Origin: an uncultured Caulobacteraceae bacterium
GTDB lineage: Bacteria; Pseudomonadota; Alphaproteobacteria; Caulobacterales; Aquidulcibacteraceae
Length of the DNA: 64,000 nucleotides
Direction of reading: 5' to 3'
Assembly: GCA_902826145.1 (NCBI GenBank)
Contig: CADEDT010000002.1
Location: forward strand, 17,194-81,193
In this document: in pieces, positions 53,304-61,962 of the stretch
How positions within the stretch are numbered: position 1 is the stretch's first letter
Layout of the letters: each line of letters opens with the position of its first letter
Translations under genes and position numbers: made by a program
Notes under the pieces: model-generated
What the model was told of the DNA's origin: nothing
Databases searched by the model: none
Seen by the model: the letters and a program-made list of their open reading frames with translations, nothing else

Positions 53304-55556
53304 ATGCGAATGAGCCGTTCGGGGGAGATGGCCGGCCGGCCAGGCGAACGGACGCCGTTCGGCTGGACTGCGCTCGCAGCGGCGCTGGCGATGACCGTCA
53401 GCACGACCGCGCTCGCCCAAGCTCAAACCCCGCCTCCACCGCCACCGGCCGAGCAAAACGAAAACGTCCTGCTCGAAGCGGATGAACTGATCGACGATCA
53501 AGAGGCGCGCACCATCACCGCGCAAGGCGATGTGCAGGTGCGCTACCAGGGCCGCACGATGCGCGCCGATCGGTTGGTCTACAATCTCAACACTGGCGAG
53601 ATCCACGCCATCGGCGACGTACAGATCCAGCTTGAAGACGGCTCGGTTACGTACGCTGAAGAAATCCAAGCTGATGAAGCGATGAATGTCGGCGCCGCGC
53701 GCGAACTGCGCGCGCGCATCGGCAGCCAAGGCACGCTTGCCGCGCGCGCCGCGCTTCGCAGCGGCGAAGGCGAGAGCGAACTTCGCAACGTCATCTATAC
53801 AAGCTGCCCGATCTGCACGACGGGCGATCGCCCCCCGACGTGGAGCCTACGCGCCCGCCGCGCGGTGCAAGATCGAGAGACCCGCACGATCTCATATCGC
53901 GGCGCCGTGCTTGAACTGGCCGGCGTGCCCGTGCTCTGGCTGCCGTTCATCGCGCACCCCGATCCGAGTGTTGAGCGCGCCTCTGGCTTTCTCACGCCGA
54001 ACGTCGGCCGCAACCGCCGCCTCGGCACGTTCTACGAGCAGCCTTATTACTGGGCGATCTCACCGTCGCAGGATCTAACGGCGTCGTTGCGCTTGCATGG
54101 CAACGTTAATCCACTCGCGGCGATCGAGTATCGCAAGCGCTTCTGGTCCGGCGATCTGCAGCTCAACACAACGTTCACGGAAGAAGAGCGCTTCGACACG
54201 GACGGCGATCGCCTCGGCGACAATCGCTGGCGCTACAGCGTGTTTGGCGAAGGCGCCTTCCGGGTCAACGATTATTGGGATTGGGGCTTCGGCGTCGAGC
54301 ACATCTACGACGACGAATATCTGCGCCGTTACGATCTAGATGGCGCGGGCGAGCGTCACGGGCCCTACATCGGCCACGACACGCGCCTGATCAATCAGCT
54401 CTTCGCCATCGGCCAGGGTGAAAATTCCTACACGTCTGTCGCGATCGTCGGCTTCCAGGGTCTGCGCGAGGACGACACGTCGGAATTGCTGCCAGTCATC
54501 CTGCCGTACGCGGAGTTTGATCGCGTCTTCAACGAGGGACTGCTCGGTGGCCAATTGCGTCTGCAAGCCAACACGGCGGCGCTCGCTCGTGAAGACGACG
54601 GCGTAGGTCCGTTTGTCGGCAACAGCGCGCGGGTGTCAGTTGGAACGTCGTGGCGGCGAGATGTCATCTTTGGCCCCGGAGTTGTCGTTAGCCCGTTCGC
54701 CCAAGTGCGCGGCGACGTTTTCTACGTTGAGACTTCAGCGGATGAATACGAAACCTTCGGCCGTGGTCTCGGTCTGGCTGGCGCGGAAATCAGCTGGCCA
54801 TTCATGCGTCCCGGTGAAAACGTCGACTTGATCGTCGAGCCGGTCGTAATGGGCGCATGGGCGACTGAAGACGCCGAAGACACGCGCATCATCAATGACG
54901 ACAGCCTTGCTTTCGAACTCGACGACTCGAACCTCTTCCGGCCAAACGCGGCGCCCAGCTACGACCTGTGGGAACCTGGCGGACGCGTGAGCGCCGGTGT
55001 CCGCGCAACCGCCCGCGCGCACAGCGGCGAAAGCGCCACCGTCATGGTTGGTCGTCGCTGGCGGTCAGAGGAAGCCATTGGGTTCAACGATCAAAGCAAC
55101 CTGGACGGCGAAGCGACCGACTGGGTCGCGTCGGGGCAGATAGACCTCGGCAGCGGCTTCGGCGCTGAGGGGCGCATGCGGCTCGACGACGAAAGCTTCG
55201 AAATTCGTCGCATAGACCTTGGTGTTCGCGGCCAAGTTGGGCGCTTCAGCGCCGTCGCGCGGTATTTTAGCATCGATGAGTCGCTTACCCCCGACCCCGA
55301 CACGCCGAACGAAGAACTAACTACCGCAATCGGCGTCGACCTCGTGCGCGGCTGGCGGGTGCAGTTCGGCCTGACGCGCGACCTAGATTCAGACATAAAC
55401 CTACGCCAGGACATCCGCGCGATTTACGAGGATGACTGCACATTTCTCGAAATCGCCTACACCCGCTCGGAGACGCAGCGGGGCGACATCGGCCCAGACG
55501 AAGGGGTGCAAATCCGGATCGGGCTGCGCTCGCTTGGGGTGTTCGGCGGAAGCTGA
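53304..55556 (+). CDS. lptD: LPS-assembly protein LptD
   Basis: LptD is the outer-membrane barrel that, with LptE, inserts LPS into the outer leaflet. The ATG at 53304 (or 53310) gives 750 residues with a signal peptide ending TTALAQAQ. An OstA-type jellyroll follows (about 50-165: EADELIDDQEARTITAQGDV, then TMRADRLVYNLNTGEIHAIG). The barrel begins near SGFLTPNVGRNRRLGTFYEQ and runs to a C-terminal Cys-containing segment (DDCTFLEIAYTRSE). The frame is open further upstream into lptG, but that sequence is an overlap in another phase. SurA, which helps fold this barrel, is encoded 18 bp downstream. Confidence 0.94.
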   Translation: MRMSRSGEMAGRPGERTPFGWTALAAALAMTVSTTALAQAQTPPPPPPAEQNENVLLEADELIDDQEARTITAQGDVQVRYQGRTMRADRLVYNLNTGEIHAIGDVQIQLEDGSVTYAEEIQADEAMNVGAARELRARIGSQGTLAARAALRSGEGESELRNVIYTSCPICTTGDRPPTWSLRARRAVQDRETRTISYRGAVLELAGVPVLWLPFIAHPDPSVERASGFLTPNVGRNRRLGTFYEQPYYWAISPSQDLTASLRLHGNVNPLAAIEYRKRFWSGDLQLNTTFTEEERFDTDGDRLGDNRWRYSVFGEGAFRVNDYWDWGFGVEHIYDDEYLRRYDLDGAGERHGPYIGHDTRLINQLFAIGQGENSYTSVAIVGFQGLREDDTSELLPVILPYAEFDRVFNEGLLGGQLRLQANTAALAREDDGVGPFVGNSARVSVGTSWRRDVIFGPGVVVSPFAQVRGDVFYVETSADEYETFGRGLGLAGAEISWPFMRPGENVDLIVEPVVMGAWATEDAEDTRIINDDSLAFELDDSNLFRPNAAPSYDLWEPGGRVSAGVRATARAHSGESATVMVGRRWRSEEAIGFNDQSNLDGEATDWVASGQIDLGSGFGAEGRMRLDDESFEIRRIDLGVRGQVGRFSAVARYFSIDESLTPDPDTPNEELTTAIGVDLVRGWRVQFGLTRDLDSDINLRQDIRAIYEDDCTFLEIAYTRSETQRGDIGPDEGVQIRIGLRSLGVFGGS

Positions 55557-55574
55557 GGCGGAGCAGGACGAACT

Positions 55575-56810
55575 ATGAACTTTAAATACGTTTCCGCCGC
55601 GGCGGCGTTGGCCATCGCCAGTTTGGCTCTGGCAGCGCCCGTCAGCGCGCAAAACGCCGAGGGCGTGGCTGCGGTTGTCAATGATAAGGTGATCTCCACC
55701 TTCGACGTGCGCCAGCGCGCTACCATGCTGCTCATATTCGCGAATTTGCAGCCAACCGCCGAGTTGCAGCAACGCGCCCGCGCGCAAGCTTTGCGCGACT
55801 TGGTGGATGAACGCTTGCAGATCGACGAGGCCGCGAAGTTCGAAATTAGCGTGGCCGGGGACTCGATCGACCGCCGCATCACGGACATGGCCGGTCGCAA
55901 TGAGATGTCGGTGGATCAGCTTGCGCAAAATCTCGCGCGGAATGGCGTTTCGATCGGAACCCTGCGCAGCCAGGTTGAGGCAGAAATAGCTTGGCAACGT
56001 CTGATCGCCGGCATGTACGGCTCTCGTGTTCGCGTGTCGGACGCGGAAATCGAGGAAACCCAGGAGCGCATCGCTCTGAACGCGCAGCGTCCACAGTACG
56101 AAATGTCTGAGATATTCCTGCCCGCGGATACGCCGCAGGAATTCAACGAAATGGAACAAGGCGCGATGCGGTTGCTCGAGCAGATGCAGCAACGCGCGCC
56201 CTTCCCGCTTGTTGCGCGGCAGTTCTCGCAAGCGCCATCAGCGGCCGCTGGCGGCGACCTCGGTTGGATCAGCGCAAACGAATTGGCGCCGGAGCTCCGG
56301 TCGGTTGCAGAGCGCTTGCAGCCAGGTCAGGTTTCGCTACCGGTGCGGACCTCCACGGGCGTCTACATCATCGCGATGCGCAATCGTCGTGAAGGAATAG
56401 CTGCAGGCGCGGCGTCGATTGTCTCTCTACGACAGGTGTCTGCGCCAGTATCGCGCTCCAATGCGCTCGACCGGCTGCGCCGTCGCGGCGACGGGTGCCG
56501 CAATCTCGAAAACGCAGTCGACAATATCCAAGGCGCATCAGTGGTCGACCTTGGCCAAACCGTCGAGGCCGAACTTTCAGCCGATATCCGCACTCGTCTT
56601 GAAGGCGTATCGATCGGAGAGGGCTCCGCCGTCGTGAACAACGGCGATCAAGCCAACATAATCATGCTTTGCAGCCGCCAGACCGGCGGCGCGTCGATCC
56701 CGGATCGCGCGCAGATCGAAGACAGGCTGCGTGAAGCGGAGCTTTCGATGCTGGCCGAGCGCTATCTGCGCAATCTGCGGCGCGAAGCCACCATCATCAC
56801 GCGTCAGTAA
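55575..56810 (+). CDS. surA: Periplasmic chaperone / peptidyl-prolyl isomerase SurA
   Basis: SurA escorts outer-membrane proteins, including LptD, across the periplasm. The 411-residue protein has a signal peptide (ending PVSAQN), an N-terminal chaperone domain (AAVVNDKVISTFDVRQRATM, about 33-52), one clear parvulin domain (about 180-285: EIFLPADTP, FPLVARQFSQAPSAAAGGDL, GWISANEL) and a second less conserved region to the C-terminus. The alphaproteobacterial protein is typically this size. It sits between lptD and pdxA, the canonical order. Confidence 0.92.
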   Translation: MNFKYVSAAAALAIASLALAAPVSAQNAEGVAAVVNDKVISTFDVRQRATMLLIFANLQPTAELQQRARAQALRDLVDERLQIDEAAKFEISVAGDSIDRRITDMAGRNEMSVDQLAQNLARNGVSIGTLRSQVEAEIAWQRLIAGMYGSRVRVSDAEIEETQERIALNAQRPQYEMSEIFLPADTPQEFNEMEQGAMRLLEQMQQRAPFPLVARQFSQAPSAAAGGDLGWISANELAPELRSVAERLQPGQVSLPVRTSTGVYIIAMRNRREGIAAGAASIVSLRQVSAPVSRSNALDRLRRRGDGCRNLENAVDNIQGASVVDLGQTVEAELSADIRTRLEGVSIGEGSAVVNNGDQANIIMLCSRQTGGASIPDRAQIEDRLREAELSMLAERYLRNLRREATIITRQ

Positions 56811-56814
56811 TGGC

Positions 56815-57822
56815 ATGAAGCCGCTCGCTGTTTCGATGGGCGATCCCGCCGGGATCGGCCTCGAACTGGCGGCGCGCGTCTGGGCTGAGCGCGATGGGGC
56901 TCCGCCGTTCTTCTTCGTTGGCGACCCCGACGCGCTTGAACGCGCCAGCGTTCGGCTTGGGCTGGCGAAGCCTAAGCTGAACGTTGTTGAGGATGCCGCT
57001 GAGCTCGGATCTGCGGGCGACGCGCTGGACGTGCTTCACGTGCCGCTGGCCATGCAGGAAACGCCTGGCGAGCCTGATCCTGTAAATGCGGACGCGACGA
57101 TCAGCGCTATCGAGCAAGGCGTGGCCGCCGTGCGCTCTGGGGCCGCGAGCGCGCTGGTGACGCTGCCGATTGCAAAGTCGGTGCTTCACACGGCGGACTT
57201 CGGCTTTCCGGGTCACACCGAGTTCATCGCTCATCTCACGAAGGACGACGCGTGGAGCCATGCGCGCGGACCGGTGATGATGCTGGCTGGGCCAACGCTT
57301 AAGGTCGCCCTCGCCACCATTCATACGCCGCTGGCCAACGTGCCTTCGGAGCTGACGCGGCAACGCATTGTCGAAACGATGCAAGTCGTAGGTGAAGCGC
57401 TGAAGCGTGATTTCGGCGTGCCGTCGCCGCGCATCGCGCTTTGCGGACTCAATCCGCACGCTGGTGAGAATGGCCATATTGGCCGCGAGGAGATCGACGT
57501 GATCAATCCGGCCGCCGCTTTGCTGCGCTCGCAAGGCTGGGACGTCGACGATGCGCGCTCGGCCGATGCGCTCTTCAATGAAGATGCGCGCAAGGGTTAC
57601 GATGCCGCGATCGCGCTCTATCACGACCAAGGACTCATCCCGATCAAGACGCTCCATTTCTGGGACGCGGTGAACGTCACGCTTGGCCTTCCCATTATCC
57701 GCACCTCGCCGGATCACGGCACCGGGTTCGACATCGCCGGCGAAGGCAAGGCGCGCGCTGACAGCTTTCGCGCGGCGCTCAAGATGGCGTGGGATATGGC
57801 CGAAGCGCGCGGGCGCGCATGA
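56815..57822 (+). CDS. pdxA: 4-hydroxythreonine-4-phosphate dehydrogenase
   Basis: PdxA oxidises 4-phosphohydroxy-threonine in the DXP-dependent route to pyridoxal phosphate. The ATG at 56815, 2 bp past surA's stop, gives 335 residues. It begins MKPLAVSMGDPAGIGLELAA, the conserved substrate region. Metal-binding histidines appear in GFPGHTEFIAHL (about 137-148), GLNPHAGENGHIG (about 212-224) and LYHDQGLIPIKTLHF (about 267-281). It overlaps rsmA at the 3' end (ATGA). Confidence 0.95.
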   Translation: MKPLAVSMGDPAGIGLELAARVWAERDGAPPFFFVGDPDALERASVRLGLAKPKLNVVEDAAELGSAGDALDVLHVPLAMQETPGEPDPVNADATISAIEQGVAAVRSGAASALVTLPIAKSVLHTADFGFPGHTEFIAHLTKDDAWSHARGPVMMLAGPTLKVALATIHTPLANVPSELTRQRIVETMQVVGEALKRDFGVPSPRIALCGLNPHAGENGHIGREEIDVINPAAALLRSQGWDVDDARSADALFNEDARKGYDAAIALYHDQGLIPIKTLHFWDAVNVTLGLPIIRTSPDHGTGFDIAGEGKARADSFRAALKMAWDMAEARGRA

Positions 57823-58649
57823 ACGCCGACGATTTGCCTACGTTGCGCGACGAGCTTGAGGCGCACGGGCTCTGGGCGAACAAGGGGCTCGGCCAGCACT
57901 TCCTGCTCGATCTGAATATCACGCGCCGCATCGCGCGTGCGGCGGGAGACATCGCTGGCAAGCCGGTGATTGAAGTTGGACCTGGTCCGGGCGGACTCAC
58001 ACGCGCCCTGCTGGAAGCCGGCGCCGATCCGTTGATCGTGATCGAGAAGGACGAGCGTTTTCTGCCCTTGCTTGAGCCCTTGATCGAATGGAGCGGCGGG
58101 CGCCTTCGCATCGTTCAGGGTGACGCGCTCGACGCGGATGAGACGGCGCTTGCTGGTGGCAAACGGGCAGCCGTGATTTCCAACCTACCCTACAATGTCG
58201 GCACGCCGCTGCTGGTGAAGTGGTTGAAGGCCGACGCTTGGCGCGGGGACATGACGCTGATGTTCCAGAAGGAAGTCGCGCAACGCATTGTCGCGAAGCC
58301 GGGTTCGGACGCCTACGGACGGCTTGCGGTGCTGGCGCAAGCGCGGTGCGAGTGCCGGCTTGAATTCACGGTGCCCGCGCGGGCGTTCACACCACCGCCG
58401 AAGATTGCATCAGCGATCGTCCGGCTGACGGATCGAGCTGATCCCTACCCTGACCTCAGCGCGCTAGAACGCGTCACAGCCGCCGCGTTCGGACAACGGC
58501 GGAAGATGCTGCGCGCGGCCCTGCGCTCACTAACGCCTGACGCCGAACCACTCCTGCGCGCCGCCGGCATTGAGCCGACGGCGCGCGCGGAGGAGATCGA
58601 TCAAGCTGGCTTCCGGCGCCTCACTGACGCCTGGCGCACTAAGGCGTAG
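57819..58649 (+). CDS. rsmA: 16S rRNA (A1518/A1519) dimethyltransferase
   Basis: RsmA/KsgA dimethylates two adjacent adenines near the 3' end of 16S rRNA during 30S assembly. The ATG at 57819 overlaps pdxA's stop and gives 276 residues. The SAM site is GLGQHFLLDLNI then VIEVGPGPGGLTRALLEAG (about 47-65). The catalytic motif NLPYNVGTPLL (about 126-136) is present. The C-terminal helical domain ends near DAWRTKA. Its 3' end overlaps the convergent YceI gene by 11 bp. Confidence 0.96.
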   Translation: MNADDLPTLRDELEAHGLWANKGLGQHFLLDLNITRRIARAAGDIAGKPVIEVGPGPGGLTRALLEAGADPLIVIEKDERFLPLLEPLIEWSGGRLRIVQGDALDADETALAGGKRAAVISNLPYNVGTPLLVKWLKADAWRGDMTLMFQKEVAQRIVAKPGSDAYGRLAVLAQARCECRLEFTVPARAFTPPPKIASAIVRLTDRADPYPDLSALERVTAAAFGQRRKMLRAALRSLTPDAEPLLRAAGIEPTARAEEIDQAGFRRLTDAWRTKA

Positions 58650-59310
58650 CGGCTGGCGGCGGCGTGAAGTCAGGACCATTGAACTCGGTTTCGACAATCA
58701 CTTCGACCTGGTTGCCGACACCCAGATTGCTGCCTTCCGGCGGCAAGCCGTAGCTCATGCCGAAGTCCGAGCGATTGAACGTCCCGTGTGCTGAGAAGCC
58801 GACGCGCGCGTGTGGATCGAGGCTCATGCCTTCGTAGCCGCCGTTGAAGCGCGCTTCGAGTGTCACCGGCCGCGTAACGCCGAGCAGCGTGAGGTCGCCG
58901 ATGATATTCGCCGTGTTCGGGCCTGTGCGCTCGATGCGCGTGGAGCGGAAGGTGATTTGCGGGAATTCCGGCGACTTGAGGAAGTCGTTGCGCATGATGT
59001 CGATGAAGCCTTCCGGCGGATTGTCACTGGCGATCGATCGCGGGTCGATCGTGACATTGATCGTGGAATTCTCCGGCGCGGCAGGATCGAGATTGAGCGA
59101 GGCGTCCCAGTTCACGAAGCGCGCGGTGAATTGGGAATAGCCGATGTGATTGACCCGAATGATCAGGCTCGCGTGTGACTTATCCAATGTGTAGGCGCCG
59201 GCGGGCGCCGTGTGCTCGACAGCGGTCTCCGCAGGCGGCGCCTCCGGCGCTGATGAGGGTTGCGAGCAAGCAGCGAGGGCCAAAGCGGCGGCGATGATCG
59301 AATAGCGCAT
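58639..59310 (-). CDS. YceI-family lipoprotein
   Basis: This 223-residue protein has lipoprotein signal MRYSIIAAALALAAC. The YceI lipocalin-like barrel, about 40-210, has AGAYTLDKSHASLIIRVNHI, the segment FVNWDASLNLDP, then FRSTRIERTGPNTANIIGDL, the TLLGVTRPV motif and FNRSDFGMSYGLP. Family members bind isoprenoid-like lipids in the periplasm; the ligand here is unknown. It lies downstream and convergent with rsmA, sharing no operon with neighbours. Confidence 0.9.
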   Translation of the reverse strand: MRYSIIAAALALAACSQPSSAPEAPPAETAVEHTAPAGAYTLDKSHASLIIRVNHIGYSQFTARFVNWDASLNLDPAAPENSTINVTIDPRSIASDNPPEGFIDIMRNDFLKSPEFPQITFRSTRIERTGPNTANIIGDLTLLGVTRPVTLEARFNGGYEGMSLDPHARVGFSAHGTFNRSDFGMSYGLPPEGSNLGVGNQVEVIVETEFNGPDFTPPPAATP

Positions 59311-59383
59311 GAGGGTCTCCTATCGCCCTAAAGACGTAGGCGGCAGCCTCAGGCCGACAACTCTCTTCGGGATAATTGATGCC

Positions 59384-59992
59384 TTACTGCCGAACGCAGG
59401 GGAATGTTGCCGCGTGATAGTCTTCACCCCATCCGCGATAGCGCAGGCCATCAATGTGGAACCGCCGCGCCCGGTAAATACCCATCCCAATGTGCTTCGC
59501 CCGGCCCTCCCGCGCGTGAATCGGGCACAGCACTTCGATGAGCCGCTCGCGGCTCACTGCACGATTCACGGGAAGTAGATCAAGCGCGTGAAATCCGCGA
59601 TGCGCGCTCCGCGGTGCGCCGCCGACGCATTCGTTGAACTCTGGATCACGATAGCCGGACGCGACTGTCACCTCACCGATGGCCGGTTTGACGTGATCGC
59701 GAATAAAGCGAAGCGCCGGCAGAATGTTCGGCCATTGCTCCTCTGGCGGCATGACGAACGGCTCCACAACACATTCGGGCGCAAGCCGGTCGGTGAGCCA
59801 CAATTCGCGATTGGGAACGACGCCTTCGACCCCTTCGTCCCGAAGCATTGCTTCGAAGCGCGCGAAAGCCGGGGCGCGGTCTGAAGAGGCGGCGAGCCAC
59901 CGCTTAAACGCGGCTTCACTGGTTGGAGGCGTCGCAGGCGTGCAGGCCGCGAGCAGTAGGCCTAGCGCGACAATAATCCGCCGCAGGCTCAA
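59384..59992 (-). CDS. M15-like D-Ala-D-Ala carboxypeptidase-family lipoprotein
   Basis: A TTG start at 59992 overlaps the gmk stop (TTGA) and gives 202 residues with signal MSLRRIIVALGLLLAAC. The zinc site follows the M15 pattern: SGYRDPEFNECVGG, then SAHRGFHALDLLPV (S-x-H-x2-G-x-x-x-D type) and later IGMGIYRARRFHIDGLRYRGW (third ligand His). Relatives trim peptidoglycan side chains or are uncharacterised. The rest of the N-terminus (about 25-100) is not recognised. It is coupled to gmk but functionally unrelated. Confidence 0.77.
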   Translation of the reverse strand: MSLRRIIVALGLLLAACTPATPPTSEAAFKRWLAASSDRAPAFARFEAMLRDEGVEGVVPNRELWLTDRLAPECVVEPFVMPPEEQWPNILPALRFIRDHVKPAIGEVTVASGYRDPEFNECVGGAPRSAHRGFHALDLLPVNRAVSRERLIEVLCPIHAREGRAKHIGMGIYRARRFHIDGLRYRGWGEDYHAATFPCVRQ

Positions 59993-60627
59993 ATGCCCTG
60001 CTTCAGCCGTTCGACGTGTAGCTGCAGCCACATCTGGCGATGGCGCTTCAAGCGCTCGGCGGCGAGAATCTGTTTGATCTGCGCCAAGGTCTGCTCAAGC
60101 AGCGCATTGACGAGGACGTAGTCGTACTCTTCCCAGTGCGAAATCTCATCGAGCGAGCGCGCCATACGTTTGGCGATGACGTCTTCGCTATCCTCCGCGC
60201 GCGTGTGCAGACGCCGCTCAAGCTCAGCCATCGACGGCGGCAGAATGAAGATGCCGACCACATCCTCCGGCGCCGCGGCGCGCAAAGCGCGCGCGCCCTG
60301 CCAATCGACATCGAACAGCACGTCGCGGCCTTGGATCAACAACGCCTCAACCGGCGCGCGCGGCGTGCCGTAATGATTGCCGAACACCATGGCGTGCTCA
60401 AGAAATTCGCCGCGATCGGCCATCTGCTCGAACTCTTCGCGGCCGAGGAATTTGTATTCTCTGCCGTCGATCTCGTTGCCCCGCCGCGCACGCGTGGTAG
60501 CCGAGACCGAGAGCGCCATGTTGGAATCGTCTTCGATGAGCTTACGCGCGAGCGTCGATTTGCCGGCGCCGGACGGGCTCGACAGCGCAAACATCAAGCC
60601 GCGCCGCGCGACGTTTTCATTCAACAT
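59989..60627 (-). CDS. gmk: Guanylate kinase
   Basis: Gmk converts GMP to GDP. The 212-residue protein has a P-loop LSSPSGAGKSTLARKL (about 15-30) and the GMP-binding SVSATTRARRGNEIDGREYK (about 39-58), with LLIQGRDVLFDVDWQGARAL after that. It starts within the 3' end of yicC (11-bp overlap). The yicC-gmk pair is typical. Confidence 0.96.
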   Translation of the reverse strand: MLNENVARRGLMFALSSPSGAGKSTLARKLIEDDSNMALSVSATTRARRGNEIDGREYKFLGREEFEQMADRGEFLEHAMVFGNHYGTPRAPVEALLIQGRDVLFDVDWQGARALRAAAPEDVVGIFILPPSMAELERRLHTRAEDSEDVIAKRMARSLDEISHWEEYDYVLVNALLEQTLAQIKQILAAERLKRHRQMWLQLHVERLKQGI

Positions 60628-61501
60628 TGGCGGCCTGCTCCTTGATCTGATCGACCACGGTCTTGAGATCGAGGCCGATGCGCGTCAGCTCTAGATCGGA
60701 TGATTTCGAGCACAGCGTGTTGGCCTCGCGCGTCAGCTCCTGACTCAAGAAGTCGAGCCTCCGGCCAGCAGGTTCAGGTTTCGTTATCAAGCTGCGTAGC
60801 TCGGCGGCGTGCGCGGTGAGGCGCTCCAGCTCTTCCTGCACATCGGCGCGTGTGGCGGCGATGGCCGCTTCCTGCGCCAAGCGTTGCGGATCAAGCTTCA
60901 GTTCGGGGGCGAGACCTTCTAAGCGCTGGCGAATGCGCTCCAAAGCAGCGGCGGGCGCGGCGGCGGCGGTCTTTCGTGCAGCGGCGATCAGCGCGTCGAG
61001 GCGATCGGCGGCCTCGCCAAAGAAGGCTGCGAGCGTGCGCCCTTCCGCCTTGCGCGCCTGCGCCAGCGCTTCCAAAGCCGTCTCGAAGCCCGCTGCCAGC
61101 GCAGCTTCGAGTGCTCCGCGCTCCTCTTCAGTCTGCTCGTTCCCATCGTCGGCCTGAAGCACACCACGCAAAGCCAGGATGCCATCCCAGCGTGGTTTGG
61201 CGACACGACCTTTGAACTGTTCACTGGCGGCGACGAGGCGCTCAGCGAGTTCAAGGTCGACCTTGACTGAACCTGTAGTCGCCGCCTCGCGCGCAACGCT
61301 CAGCGACGCCTGCAGCGAGCCGCGCTTGAACTTGGCGCTAGCAGCGGCTCGCACAGCAGGCTCAAGCGCATCGAAGCCCGGCGGCGTGCGCAGCTTCAGA
61401 TCAAGCCCGCGGCCGTTGACGCTCTTCAGTTCCCAGATCCACCGCTGGCCGGCGTGTTCGCCTTCGGCCCGCGCGAAACCTGTCATTCCAGAAATGGTCA
61501 T
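60617..61501 (-). CDS. YicC family endoribonuclease-like protein
   Basis: The 294-residue protein begins MTISGMTGFARAEGEHAGQR, the YicC signature. Its C-terminus has GRRLDFLSQELTREANTLCS, then KSSDLELTRIGLDLKTVVDQ, the DUF1732 region, with the conserved Glu/Asp residues thought to bind metal. E. coli YicC is a single-strand RNA endonuclease linked to RyhB decay. The middle is helical and Ala-rich. It leads gmk and is divergent from the small membrane protein gene at 61595. Confidence 0.93.
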   Translation of the reverse strand: MTISGMTGFARAEGEHAGQRWIWELKSVNGRGLDLKLRTPPGFDALEPAVRAAASAKFKRGSLQASLSVAREAATTGSVKVDLELAERLVAASEQFKGRVAKPRWDGILALRGVLQADDGNEQTEEERGALEAALAAGFETALEALAQARKAEGRTLAAFFGEAADRLDALIAAARKTAAAAPAAALERIRQRLEGLAPELKLDPQRLAQEAAIAATRADVQEELERLTAHAAELRSLITKPEPAGRRLDFLSQELTREANTLCSKSSDLELTRIGLDLKTVVDQIKEQAANVE

Positions 61502-61594
61502 GGCCCCTTTTCGCGTATTTGTGCGCCAAGTGTCACGCAGCCTTTATGCGAGTCGCAGACAAGCCGGGTCAGATTTGGACCACGGAGACAGCGC

Positions 61595-61897
61595 ATGACG
61601 CTCGCCACCGTATCTGAAACGACCCGCCCTCGGCGCATGCGTATGCGCCGCTTTGGACGGATTTCATTCGGGCTCGACGCCCTTGTACTGGTTCTCAGCC
61701 TGGCAATTTGCGCAGCGTTTTTCGGCAGCGGCGGCGCTGAGGCGCTCGTCGGCTCGCTGGCTGGTGCTGTGATTGGCGCACGGCAAGCGACGCGCGGAGA
61801 TCAAATGCGCGGCGGCATTTCTGGCGGCTTCGCTGGCTTGTTCGCTGGCGCGCTGTTCGCCGGTTTCTTTCACGGAGCGCTGATCGCGCTCTTCTGA
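61595..61897 (+). CDS. Small membrane protein
   Basis: The ATG at 61595 gives 100 residues: MTLATVSETTRPRRMRMRRF is a basic N-terminus, then two or three hydrophobic segments rich in Gly and Ala (LDALVLVLSLAICAAFFG; VGSLAGAVIGARQATRG; GFAGLFAGALFAGFFHGALI). The Gly-zipper-like spacing suggests tight helix packing. No family is recognised. The gene is single, between divergent yicC and convergent mltG, and ends in a good terminator. Confidence 0.6.
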   Translation: MTLATVSETTRPRRMRMRRFGRISFGLDALVLVLSLAICAAFFGSGGAEALVGSLAGAVIGARQATRGDQMRGGISGGFAGLFAGALFAGFFHGALIALF

Positions 61898-61933
61898 GCT
61901 AGCCCTGGCAGGTATCACTTTCCCGCCCAACTC

Positions 61934-61959
61934 ACGCCTCCCGCAAGGGAGGCGTCTTT
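61934..61959. terminator. Strong hairpin terminator between small membrane protein and mltG
   Basis: ACGCCTCCC (61934-61942) and GGGAGGCGT (61947-61955) form a 9-bp perfect stem with loop GCAA, followed by CTTT on the plus strand. It lies between two convergent genes and may serve both. Confidence 0.8.
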
Positions 61960-61962
61960 GTA